Source: Rhodospirillales bacterium (GTDB lineage: Bacteria; Pseudomonadota; Alphaproteobacteria; Rhodospirillales; UBA2165). From it: a DNA stretch of 64,000 nucleotides. The translations under genes and the position numbers were made by a program. The notes beneath the pieces were generated by a model, which was not told the DNA's origin, did no database searches, and saw only the letters and a list, made by a program, of their open reading frames with translations. The stretch lies in assembly GCA_012960465.1 (NCBI GenBank), contig DUBF01000069.1, positions 1 through 64,000 on the forward strand. The letters are read 5' to 3'. This document shows positions 10,124 through 19,088 of the stretch, one piece after another; position 1 is the stretch's first letter, and each line of letters opens with the position of its first letter.

Positions 10124-11610
10124 GCGCGTGAAATCCTTTCTATGCCCGGCGGGACGCATCCCATCATAACATCTAAATGTCGGGCGATGAGTTTGTGTTT
10201 TAACTTTTGATGATTGGCATCATTCCATAGATTTTTAAACTCACTCGGATCTTTTTCCAGATCGTATAATTCCCCCAAGCCTTTATGCGAATGATAGACA
10301 GCCAGCTTATAGCGCCCATCGAATGTCATGGAGGCCTGGGTGTAATGGTCGACATCGCTTGCGCCGAGGGAGTCATTAAAATCTGTTACCACGACGTCTT
10401 TATGGTGATCATTTGAATTCGAACCTGTCAGGAGGGTTTGCAGGGATTTGCCTTGCATATAATAGGGCAAGTCGATACCGGCGGCCTCTAAAAGCGTTGG
10501 CGCAATATCAATGCTTTCAACCAGAGCCTGCCTGCGTTCATTTTCTAGGTAGGTGCCGGGCATTGAAAATATCAGGGGCACGTGGACCAAACCTTCAAAA
10601 AATTTACAGCCTTTGTAAATAAGTCCGTGGTCGCCGAGCATCTCGCCATGATCGCTGGTGAATATAATGAGGGTATTCTCGATCTCACCGTTTTCTTTTA
10701 TATGATCTAGGATGCGACCGAATTGCGCATCGATATTCTCAATCATCGCGTAATAGGCGGCTTTAATGCCGAGACCGTCAAAGCGTTCGGGCGGCTTGGC
10801 ACCGCGCTCGTCGCCTGGGCCTGGGGCAAACTCTACGCGCTCCTCTTCGGTCAGAACGGGGTTAACGGAATTTAGTTTTTGGTTGCGGACGGTTGAGAAT
10901 TCCTGCTGGCGGGCAATATCGCTTTCTTCGAAGAGGGGCGGCGGTAGATTGTCCGGATCATATTTGTCCGAATATTCGGGCGGTGGATCAAACGGCGGGT
11001 GGGGGTCGAACGGATTGACGCTGAGCATCCAAGGCCCCCCTCTCGCTTCATCCATAAATTCGATCGCGGTTTCTGCACACCAGGCCAGTTGATGCAGTTC
11101 TGCGGATATGCCAGATCCAAGATAAGGCGGCGTGGCACCGAATAGTGTGGTTGGGTCGACATCTTTTTTATCTCGGAGCCAGGTCCAATAGGCGTTTGAA
11201 CCTCGGACTTTCTCCCAGCCGGGATTCTGGCACCATTCGAAGAGCCGGTAGCCATCATCGGGCCTCGTTTCAATCGTCGAAGCCGAAGAAAGATGCAGCT
11301 TGCCGATCAGCCCGCAATCATAGCCAGCATCGGCTAGGATTTTTGTCACCAGCATTTCATGATCTGGAAAATAATCATTGCCGTTGCGATAAACTTGATG
11401 GGCAGCTGGATATCGTCCGGTTAGAAAACTGGCGCGACTGGGTGTGCAAAGTTGATTTTGGACATAGCAATTTTCGAGGGCGACACCACTTTGAATAAGC
11501 CTGTCGATATTAGGCGTGCGGATATGAGAATTGCCGAGCGCAGCAATGGTGTCGAAACGCATTTGATCTGCGCAGAACCATAAGATATTTGGCTTTTGAG
11601 ATTTTGCCAA
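10120..11610 (-). CDS. Type I sulfatase, Cys-type (CTPSR), no signal peptide
   Basis: 496 aa; NQLCTPSRASFLTGRYP, FTSDHGEMLGDHGLIYKG. Confidence 0.92.
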   Translation of the reverse strand: MAKSQKPNILWFCADQMRFDTIAALGNSHIRTPNIDRLIQSGVALENCYVQNQLCTPSRASFLTGRYPAAHQVYRNGNDYFPDHEMLVTKILADAGYDCGLIGKLHLSSASTIETRPDDGYRLFEWCQNPGWEKVRGSNAYWTWLRDKKDVDPTTLFGATPPYLGSGISAELHQLAWCAETAIEFMDEARGGPWMLSVNPFDPHPPFDPPPEYSDKYDPDNLPPPLFEESDIARQQEFSTVRNQKLNSVNPVLTEEERVEFAPGPGDERGAKPPERFDGLGIKAAYYAMIENIDAQFGRILDHIKENGEIENTLIIFTSDHGEMLGDHGLIYKGCKFFEGLVHVPLIFSMPGTYLENERRQALVESIDIAPTLLEAAGIDLPYYMQGKSLQTLLTGSNSNDHHKDVVVTDFNDSLGASDVDHYTQASMTFDGRYKLAVYHSHKGLGELYDLEKDPSEFKNLWNDANHQKLKHKLIARHLDVMMGCVPPGIERISRA

Positions 11611-11640
11611 TCGGCCTCCCCTAAATATTAATTTGACTAA

Positions 11641-11661
11641 GTTCCGAATTATAGAACATAA
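11641..11661. promoter_or_regulatory. Candidate IclR-family operator in the divergent promoter region
   Basis: GTTCCGAATTATAGAAC, imperfect inverted repeat sharing TATAGAACATAA with 12493-12504. Confidence 0.5.
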
Positions 11662-11705
11662 TATTCATTATATAAAATATCACAGAAAATAGTTAACAGG
11701 TCAAT

Positions 11706-12482
11706 ATGGCTGATAAAGGTCCGCATAGTTCCATTCTATCGAAAAGCGTACTCGTTCTGGAAACGCTTGGGAAGGCCAATGGTGCTGTTCGCTATACCGA
11801 TCTAGTGGCTCAGACAAAACTTTCAAAAAGTACGGCGCACCGGATTCTTTCGATCCTGACCAGTGAAGGCATGGTTCATTATGATGAGCATACTAAAACC
11901 TATCGTCTCGGTATGCGGATTATGGAATGGGCGGCACATATTTGGCGGGATTTTAACCTTCGGGAAGTTTCGTTGGAAGAAATGCGTATGCTTAACGCCG
12001 AGACCGGCGAGAACATCAACCTTGCCATTCGCGACAATCTCGACATCATTTATATGAACCGCGTAGAGAGTTTCAAACCGGTACGAGCAGTTGCTACACT
12101 TGGTGCGCGCGCTTCCATCCATTGCACCGGATTAGGCAAAGCTCTCACAGCGCATTTGCCAGAAGAAGAACAATCAGAAATTGCTCATGCGCTCAAATAT
12201 GAAAAAATGACCGACCATACAATTGAAAATGCGGAGACCTTCTTGACGCGCCTGGAGGAAACACGGCGCCATGGTTATGGCATGGATGATTGTGAGTTTC
12301 GTGATGAGATCCGGTGTATTGCCGCCCCAATATTTGATTTTCGCGGATTGCCGGTTGGCGCATTGAGCATTTCTACACTGGTTTTTCGCGTTCCCAAAGA
12401 CACGCTTTTAAGCTGGGCACCCAATTTAATTGCTGCCGCAAAATCCATTTCCCAAAAAATCGGCTATATTGACGAAAATTAA
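11706..12482 (+). CDS. IclR family transcriptional regulator
   Basis: 258 aa; N-terminal HTH (LSKSTAHRILSILTSEGMV) and IclR effector domain (GARASIHCTGLGKALTAHLPEEE). Confidence 0.9.
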   Translation: MADKGPHSSILSKSVLVLETLGKANGAVRYTDLVAQTKLSKSTAHRILSILTSEGMVHYDEHTKTYRLGMRIMEWAAHIWRDFNLREVSLEEMRMLNAETGENINLAIRDNLDIIYMNRVESFKPVRAVATLGARASIHCTGLGKALTAHLPEEEQSEIAHALKYEKMTDHTIENAETFLTRLEETRRHGYGMDDCEFRDEIRCIAAPIFDFRGLPVGALSISTLVFRVPKDTLLSWAPNLIAAAKSISQKIGYIDEN

Positions 12483-12483
12483 A

Positions 12484-12510
12484 GTTTCATAATATAGAAC
12501 ATAAGTTCTA
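12484..12510. promoter_or_regulatory. Second candidate IclR-family operator, upstream of the TTT transporter operon
   Basis: GTTTCATAATATAGAACATAAGTTCTA; contains inverted repeat TAGAAC-ATAA-GTTCTA. Confidence 0.5.
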
Positions 12511-12633
12511 ATTAATTTGATATCATTTTTTAATCATGTTACGCAAATGACAACGCCTTAATACAAACATAAAATAAGTCTCAAAAAGAGACATCCCTCT
12601 AATACTATTTTTTTATAACAGTCGGAGACAAAA

Positions 12634-13638
12634 ATGGCTTTAATACACAAATCAACTTTGATGGTTGCAGGTTTCGCTGCTGCTATCGCCTTTACACCAG
12701 GCGTCGGCGTTTTTTCCGCCGATGAGGTAAAAGCAGAATTCCCTACCAAACCAATTAAAATTTATGTTGGCTTTAAGCCAGGTGGCCGTACTGATTTGGT
12801 GGCTCGCCTTGTTGCAAAACATATCAAAGAAAAGAACCTCCTCTCCCAACCGATGATTATTGTTAATCAGCCGGGCGCTGCTGCCGCTAAGGCTGCTCGT
12901 TCTGTGCTTAAAGCCAAGCCAGACGGACATACTATTTTGCATTGGCATCATTCGATGTTAATTTCCAATGCGATGAGCGTTAACAAGCTTCATCCCAATA
13001 AATTCACCTCCATCGGTTATCTTGGCGGCGGAAGTCCCGTATGGACTGTTCGCACGGCGGCTCCGTTCAACACGTTGAAAGACTTAATTGATCATCTTAA
13101 AGCAAACCCAAAAAGCCTCACAGAAGCTGTTCCGATTGGCACCATTCCTCATTTGATGGGTGTTCAATTAGCCGCGGCTGCTGGATTTAAAACGCGCTAC
13201 GTTGGTGCTGCAGGTGGTTCTGACCGTCTTGCCAAACTTTTAGGCAAACATGCTGATATCGCATTGTTCTCGGCAGCGGGTTATTTGAAGATGAAACCAA
13301 ATGGAATTAAAGCATTGGTCTTCTTTGGTCCAAATCGCGTTAAATCCATTCCGGACATCCCAACCGCGCGTGAGCTTGGTTATGACGTGACCTGGGCAAA
13401 CCCAAACTGGTGGCTTGGTCCTAAAAATATGGACAAAGCTGCAACAGCAAAACTTGCAAGCGTTTTGAAACAAGCCATAATGAGTAAAGAATTATCAGGC
13501 TGGTTTAATTCACACGCCCTTGATCCTTATTGGACAGATGGTCCAGCAGCAATGAAGGATTCATTGAAAGTCCTCGCTAAATTGCAGAAAGTTGTCAAAG
13601 ACAACAACATTACGAAAAAGAAAAAGAAGAAAAAATAG
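12634..13638 (+). CDS. Tripartite tricarboxylate transporter (TctC-like) substrate-binding protein
   Basis: 334 aa; signal peptide-like N-terminus, FPTKPIKIYVGFKPGGRTDLVARL typical of TTT SBPs; lysine-rich C-terminus. Confidence 0.88.
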   Translation: MALIHKSTLMVAGFAAAIAFTPGVGVFSADEVKAEFPTKPIKIYVGFKPGGRTDLVARLVAKHIKEKNLLSQPMIIVNQPGAAAAKAARSVLKAKPDGHTILHWHHSMLISNAMSVNKLHPNKFTSIGYLGGGSPVWTVRTAAPFNTLKDLIDHLKANPKSLTEAVPIGTIPHLMGVQLAAAAGFKTRYVGAAGGSDRLAKLLGKHADIALFSAAGYLKMKPNGIKALVFFGPNRVKSIPDIPTARELGYDVTWANPNWWLGPKNMDKAATAKLASVLKQAIMSKELSGWFNSHALDPYWTDGPAAMKDSLKVLAKLQKVVKDNNITKKKKKKK

Positions 13639-13653
13639 TTTTCGCCCAAATGC

Positions 13654-13693
13654 ATCCCGTCACGTTGTCAGGCAGCGTGGCGGGATATTTTTT
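13654..13693 (+). terminator. Hairpin with T-tract between SBP and TctB genes
   Basis: ATCCCGTCACG-ttgtcaggcag-CGTGGCGGGAT followed by ATTTTTT. Confidence 0.75.
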
Positions 13694-13717
13694 AACTAAA
13701 CTTTCGGAGGTCTGGTC

Positions 13718-14194
13718 GTGCAAAATCAGGTTAATCCTAAATATGAAATAGCGCTGTCTATTGGACTGATTGTTTTCAGTATCATCGTTTACTATTTTTC
13801 ACTAGATCTTCCTGAGCCGGAATATGAGCCCCTAGGGTCAGCAGCCTTGCCGCAGGGTTTAGCCGTTATCATGAGCTTGTTGTCATTTGTCATTATTTAT
13901 AAAGCCATTCCGCGATTGAAAACCTATGAGGCGGTTGTAGACCCAAATCCCGAGGTTATGCCGCGGCCAATGTTGTCGATTGTCATATTTATTCTGACAT
14001 TGATTTTTATTGGTGTTTTGGATTTTGGGATTTTGTCGTTTATGCCTGCCGGTATACTTTATCTGTCGGTTATTGGCTATCTCATGACCAATCGCGATTT
14101 GAAAAAGCTCCCGTACGTGATCGGTTTCTCGGTCATTTTGACGGTTACGAGCTTCTATATTTTCACCAAGCTTTTTTACATAGATTTGCCTTAA
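13718..14194 (+). CDS. TctB-family small TTT membrane subunit
   Basis: 158 aa with four hydrophobic segments, between TctC-like and TctA-like genes. Confidence 0.85.
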   Translation: MQNQVNPKYEIALSIGLIVFSIIVYYFSLDLPEPEYEPLGSAALPQGLAVIMSLLSFVIIYKAIPRLKTYEAVVDPNPEVMPRPMLSIVIFILTLIFIGVLDFGILSFMPAGILYLSVIGYLMTNRDLKKLPYVIGFSVILTVTSFYIFTKLFYIDLP

Positions 14195-14213
14195 GGCCGA
14201 GAGTTACTCTGCT

Positions 14214-15716
14214 ATGGAACCTCTTTTCAATTCCCTCGAATACCTCTTCAACTATTGGCCAATGACGCTTTTGTTTGTTGGCGTTGCCTTTGGCATTGTT
14301 GTCGGTTCAATCCCAGGTCTGACGACCACGATGTTGATCACGCTTACTCTGCCGCTGACCTTCTTTATGGAAAGTGTTGATGCAATCACATTGCTGATTG
14401 GCATGTATGTTGGGGGTATTTCCGGCAGTCAGGTTGCTGCAACTCTGCTCCGTATGCCAGGTACGCCAGCTTCGATTATGACAACCTTTGACGGCTATCC
14501 AATGTCGCAGCAGGGAAAGTCGGAGCGCGCACTTGGCCTTGGCATCACGGCGTCTTTCGTTGGCGGCATTGTATCCTGGGCGTTCTTAGCCATCTTGTCA
14601 CCGCCATTGGCGAAACTCGCTTTGACATTTGGTCCGTGGGAATATTTCACCATGGTTTTGATGGCCTTGGTGATGCTGGCGAGCCTCAGCCAAGGATCAC
14701 TGATCAAAGGTCTCATCGCAGCTTGTCTTGGCATGATGGTACATCTACCCGGCGTTGATCCATCGATTGGGCAAATGCGCCTGACCTTTGGATTTGAGAA
14801 TCTTGAAAGCGGGTTGAGCCTCATGCCGGTGCTCATCGGTGCTTTTGCCGTCAGTCAAATATTCAAGGACATTATTAATATTGATGCTAAACCCCCTGCC
14901 GTCTCAGTCGGACGCAAAGGCATGTTCCTTAATGTTGCTGATATAAAGAAGCATGGCGTGAACTTTATTCGCTCCAGTATTGTTGGCACATGGATCGGTA
15001 TTCTACCGGGTATCGGTGCCAACATTGCCGCAATGCTATCCTATTCGGCAGCCAAAAGTTCATCGAAAACGCCTGAGAAATTTGGCACCGGACATGAAGC
15101 CGGCGTCGTCGCTGCCGAGACAGCCAACAATGCTTCAATTGGCGGCGCACTTATTCCGCTGATTACAATGGGCATTCCGGGTTCCGTTGTCGATGCAATC
15201 CTAATCGGTGCATTGATCATCCACAATTTGGAACCAGGCCCTCTACTTTTCACGACCAACCCTGAAATTGCTTATGGCATTATTTCCGCCTATTTGATTG
15301 GTAACATCATCATGTTCGGCATCATGATGTTCGCTGTCGTGCATATTGCCAAGGTGCTCTATGTCCCTCGAGCCTATTTGATGGCTGCCATCATTATGTT
15401 TTGCGTCATTGGTGTTTTTGCAGTTGGAAACAGCTTCTTTGATGTTTGGGTGATGATGATCTTTGGAGTTGTCGGTTTCATTATGGGCCAAGTTAAAATG
15501 CCCCTCGGGCCATTTGTTATTGGCTTCGTGTTGTCGCCGATTGCTGAAACCCAGTTGAGATCGGGTTTGATGGCAACAGAAGGCAGTATCATGCCACTAT
15601 TTACCCGGCCTTTTGCTGCAACGTTCTTTGCTATTTCGGTTGTCTCACTCCTCTGGCCGCTTTATTCCGATTGGAAAAAGGCCAAAGCTAAAAAAGCGAG
15701 TACCGCAGTAGAATGA
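14214..15716 (+). CDS. TctA-family TTT large membrane subunit
   Basis: 500 aa; GIVVGSIPGLTTTM, GILPGIGANIAAMLSY, IPLITMGIPGSVVDAILIGALIIHNLEPGP. Confidence 0.93.
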   Translation: MEPLFNSLEYLFNYWPMTLLFVGVAFGIVVGSIPGLTTTMLITLTLPLTFFMESVDAITLLIGMYVGGISGSQVAATLLRMPGTPASIMTTFDGYPMSQQGKSERALGLGITASFVGGIVSWAFLAILSPPLAKLALTFGPWEYFTMVLMALVMLASLSQGSLIKGLIAACLGMMVHLPGVDPSIGQMRLTFGFENLESGLSLMPVLIGAFAVSQIFKDIINIDAKPPAVSVGRKGMFLNVADIKKHGVNFIRSSIVGTWIGILPGIGANIAAMLSYSAAKSSSKTPEKFGTGHEAGVVAAETANNASIGGALIPLITMGIPGSVVDAILIGALIIHNLEPGPLLFTTNPEIAYGIISAYLIGNIIMFGIMMFAVVHIAKVLYVPRAYLMAAIIMFCVIGVFAVGNSFFDVWVMMIFGVVGFIMGQVKMPLGPFVIGFVLSPIAETQLRSGLMATEGSIMPLFTRPFAATFFAISVVSLLWPLYSDWKKAKAKKASTAVE

Positions 15717-16882
15717 GCAAAGTAAAAGACAGCTTTGATGGGTTTATGCGCGCTGACGGAACCGTCGGTGTCCGCAATCATCTTTTGGTGCTGTCTATTA
15801 CGGGATTAACCGGCCCGACGGCTAGGCGTATTTCAGGTCAATTGGCGGGCTCAATTGTTGTTGACTATGTTTATGATTCTGGACCAGTCGGCGAAGATCG
15901 TGCGGCGCAGGAACGCGGTCTTTTAGGTCTGGCGCTCAATCCGAATGTTGGAGCTGTGCTGTTAATCAGCGCCAATCCACCAAGGGCTGAGGCACTAGCG
16001 GAAAAAATTGCCAAAGCAAATAAACCGTTTGAAGTCCTTATTTTGGATGACTGTGGTCATGATGCTTTGGTTTTGACAGAACGTGGTCTGGAAATTGGCC
16101 AAAGACTTCAGAGTGAAATCGATGGTTTGGCGCGGGAGCCCACACCGATCTCTGAATTGTATGTCGCTATGGAATGTGGTCGCTCTGATCCGAGCTCGGG
16201 CCTGGTGTCTAATCCTTTGATGGGACTGATATCGGACCGCCTGGTTGATGCCGGAGCTCGGGCGATTATTGGTGAGAGTGTTGAGTGGCTTGGTGCGGAG
16301 CATCTGTTAGCCAAACGCGCCGTTTCGCCCAATGTGAAACAACAAATTTTAGATGCGGTGAGTGCACGTGAACAAGCCGCTATCGATGCCAGGATTGATC
16401 TGACGGGAAATAATCCAGGTCCGACAAATATTGCAGCCGGTCTTTCAACGATCGAAGAAAAGTCTCTTGGCAATATTGCGAAAAGTGGTGGTCGTCCCAT
16501 ACAAAGTCTCGTGAGATGGGCAGAGGCCCCGGACGGTTCAGGCATGCACCTTATGGACGCACCGGCCTATGCGCCTGAATCCCTTACAGGATTTGCCGCC
16601 TCAGGCACGCAAATGATACTTTTTTCGACGGGCGTCGGTAATAGTTTCGTTAATTCCATTGCCCCGACCATTAAAATAAGTGGCAACCCGGAAACTTGCG
16701 GGCGCCTTGATAAACAATTGGACTTCAAATGCTCTGAAGTATTTATCGGTGAAAAGTCTTTAGAAGAAGCATCAGAAGAAATGTTTGATGTCATGCTCGA
16801 CACTGCTTCGGGTAAAGAAACCTGGGGTGAAATCATTGGTGAAGGCGGCGAGGCTTTTGCCCGCTTAGGGGCATCGATATGA
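15713..16882 (+). CDS. UxaA family hydro-lyase large (C-terminal type) subunit; altronate/galactarate dehydratase-like
   Basis: 389 aa; FMRADGTVGVRNHLLVLS, VAMECGRSDPSSGLVSNPLMG, MHLMDAPAYAPESLTGFAASG. Confidence 0.88.
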   Translation: MSKVKDSFDGFMRADGTVGVRNHLLVLSITGLTGPTARRISGQLAGSIVVDYVYDSGPVGEDRAAQERGLLGLALNPNVGAVLLISANPPRAEALAEKIAKANKPFEVLILDDCGHDALVLTERGLEIGQRLQSEIDGLAREPTPISELYVAMECGRSDPSSGLVSNPLMGLISDRLVDAGARAIIGESVEWLGAEHLLAKRAVSPNVKQQILDAVSAREQAAIDARIDLTGNNPGPTNIAAGLSTIEEKSLGNIAKSGGRPIQSLVRWAEAPDGSGMHLMDAPAYAPESLTGFAASGTQMILFSTGVGNSFVNSIAPTIKISGNPETCGRLDKQLDFKCSEVFIGEKSLEEASEEMFDVMLDTASGKETWGEIIGEGGEAFARLGASI

Positions 16883-17166
16883 GCAATTGGGACGCCATCC
16901 AACTGGATAACAAAGACCAAATAGCGACCGCACTCAAGAATATTTCTTCTGGTGAAGCTATTCGGGTCAAATCCGGTGAAGTCGTATCCGTGATAGATGC
17001 CATGGAAGATATCCCGCTTTGTCATAAATTTGCCATCGCCAAAATAACGGCAGGTGAGGCGATCAATAAATATGGTGAACCGATTGGGGCTGCTTCCAAC
17101 GATATTGGAATCGGCCGCCACGTTCACATTCACAATTTAAAAAGCTTACGGGCCTCAAATAAATAA
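16879..17166 (+). CDS. UxaA family SAF-domain small subunit
   Basis: 95 aa; CHKFAIAKITAGEAINKYGEPIGAASNDIGIGRHVHIHNLKS. Confidence 0.88.
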   Translation: MSNWDAIQLDNKDQIATALKNISSGEAIRVKSGEVVSVIDAMEDIPLCHKFAIAKITAGEAINKYGEPIGAASNDIGIGRHVHIHNLKSLRASNK

Positions 17167-17186
17167 CGACCGAAGGGGTTGGAAAG

Positions 17187-17981
17187 ATGTATAGAGAAAA
17201 TCAGTTAAAGAAACTTTTGAATAATGGCAGTAAAGCGCTTGGTTGTTGGACTAGTATGGACAACCCAATCACGACCGAGATCCTCGCCTTGGCTGGATTT
17301 GATTTTCTGCTCATTGATCAGGAACATGGCTACGGCGATGCCAAGGGTCTTTCAATGCAACTACAAGCCATGTCTGCGACAAATTGCACGTCGCTCCTTC
17401 GTGTGCCGAGCGCAGATGAGGCTTATGTTAAAAAAGTTTTGGATGCGGGCACTGAATGCCTAATGTTTCCCACCGTAAATACAGCTGCGGAAGCACGCGA
17501 CATTGTCGAGATGTGCCGCTATGCGCCGCGCGGTCGCCGTGGTATGGCTCCAGGCATGATCCGGGCAACGAATTACGGCATGGACGCGCCCAATTATGTC
17601 CAGACCGCACATGAGAATATGTTCATAATTTGTCAAATTGAGACGCCTGAAGGTGTCGCCAACATTCCTGAAATGGGCAAGGTTGAGGGTGTTGATATGC
17701 TCTTTATCGGCCCCAATGATCTTTCCTGCAGTCTTGATAAATTTGCCCAATATGAGGATCCGGAATTCGTTGCGCTGATTGAGAAGGCAGAGAGCGCCAT
17801 CAAAGAAACGGGTAAGTTGTTGGGCACAATTCCTTATGGAAAATTTGGCTGGCAAGCGATCTTTGATCGTGGTTTTAACCTGACAACAGCTGGTACTGAG
17901 GTTGCTTTATTGCGCGAGGCATCCCTAAACATTGTCCAGGATCACACAGCAAATAATCGCTCCGAGCAGGCCGCTGAATAG
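17187..17981 (+). CDS. HpcH/HpaI family aldolase (2-keto-3-deoxy acid aldolase-like)
   Basis: 264 aa; LIDQEHGYGDAKG, RVPSADEAYVKKVLDAGTECLMFPTVNTAAEA, CQIETPEGVANI, LFIGPNDLS. Confidence 0.92.
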   Translation: MYRENQLKKLLNNGSKALGCWTSMDNPITTEILALAGFDFLLIDQEHGYGDAKGLSMQLQAMSATNCTSLLRVPSADEAYVKKVLDAGTECLMFPTVNTAAEARDIVEMCRYAPRGRRGMAPGMIRATNYGMDAPNYVQTAHENMFIICQIETPEGVANIPEMGKVEGVDMLFIGPNDLSCSLDKFAQYEDPEFVALIEKAESAIKETGKLLGTIPYGKFGWQAIFDRGFNLTTAGTEVALLREASLNIVQDHTANNRSEQAAE

Positions 17982-19085
17982 ATGAAAATTAGTGACATTA
18001 AGATACGGGCTATCCGTCACGAAATAGAAGAAAGTGCTTATAATCTTAAGGATGGCACTGGGCTAAAATTTGAATTCCTGGCGATAACCTTCAAAACCGA
18101 TGAGGATGTTTCGGTGGATGTGATCGGTTTTGCCGGGCGGGATGCTGAAGGTATTGGCCATACGGCGGAAAATGTTCTCAAACCTTTTTTTCTGGGGCGT
18201 GATCCGTATTACCGTGAACTGCATTGGCATGATTTTCGGAAATATGACCGGACTTGGCATTTTACACCGATCTATTCTTATGCGCCGTTTGATATAGCCT
18301 GTCATTTGATTGCCGCCGAAAAAGCGGGATTGCCACTTTACAAATATCTCGGCGCCTACCGGGATGAAGTGCCGGTCTATGGCAGTTCGCTTACTTTGGA
18401 CACACCGGAAAAATATGCCGCCGAAGCGAAAGAGCAGCAAGACAAAGGGTGGGCAGCTTACAAATTGCACCCGCCGGTCGATTATGACTTTGGTCTCAAA
18501 GCCCATCGCTTAGCCCGTGAAGCGGTTGGTCCGGATTTTACGCTTATGAGCGACCCTGTTGGTTCTTATACAGCGGAACAATGCCTTAAATTTGGCCGCG
18601 AATTGGAAAAGCTCGATTACAAATGGTTGGAAGAGCCACTATATGATGAGAGCCCGTCGGCTTTACGCGAACTTGCGCGGACGCTTGATATTCCAATTAT
18701 TGGCGGCGAGACTTTGAATAAGCGTCCCTACAGCTTAGCTGAATATATTTCGACCCGGGCAATTGATATGGTGCGGGCAGATGTCTCCTGGTCGGGTGGT
18801 ATAACCGGTACGATGAAGACAGCGCATCTTTGCGAAAGCTTCGGAATGCAGTGTGAAATTCACACTGCAATTTTTCATCCCCTTGAACTTGTAAATTTAC
18901 ATGTTTGTGCGGCAATAAAAAATTGTGAGTATTTTGAACTTTTAGTGCCGACCCATTTGTTCAATGTTGGATTGGCAGAAGACATTCAGATCGAGAATGG
19001 TATGGCAAAGCTTCCTGACAAGCCGGGTCTAGGCATCGATCTCGACTGGGATTTCATCGACAATAATACGTTCAAAGAGTTCTAA
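17982..19085 (+). CDS. Enolase-superfamily enzyme (sugar-acid dehydratase-like)
   Basis: 367 aa; AAYKLHPP (KxH), LMSDPVGSYT, WLEEPLYDES, IIGGETLNK, CEIHTAIFHP. Confidence 0.88.
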   Translation: MKISDIKIRAIRHEIEESAYNLKDGTGLKFEFLAITFKTDEDVSVDVIGFAGRDAEGIGHTAENVLKPFFLGRDPYYRELHWHDFRKYDRTWHFTPIYSYAPFDIACHLIAAEKAGLPLYKYLGAYRDEVPVYGSSLTLDTPEKYAAEAKEQQDKGWAAYKLHPPVDYDFGLKAHRLAREAVGPDFTLMSDPVGSYTAEQCLKFGRELEKLDYKWLEEPLYDESPSALRELARTLDIPIIGGETLNKRPYSLAEYISTRAIDMVRADVSWSGGITGTMKTAHLCESFGMQCEIHTAIFHPLELVNLHVCAAIKNCEYFELLVPTHLFNVGLAEDIQIENGMAKLPDKPGLGIDLDWDFIDNNTFKEF

Positions 19086-19088
19086 GAG

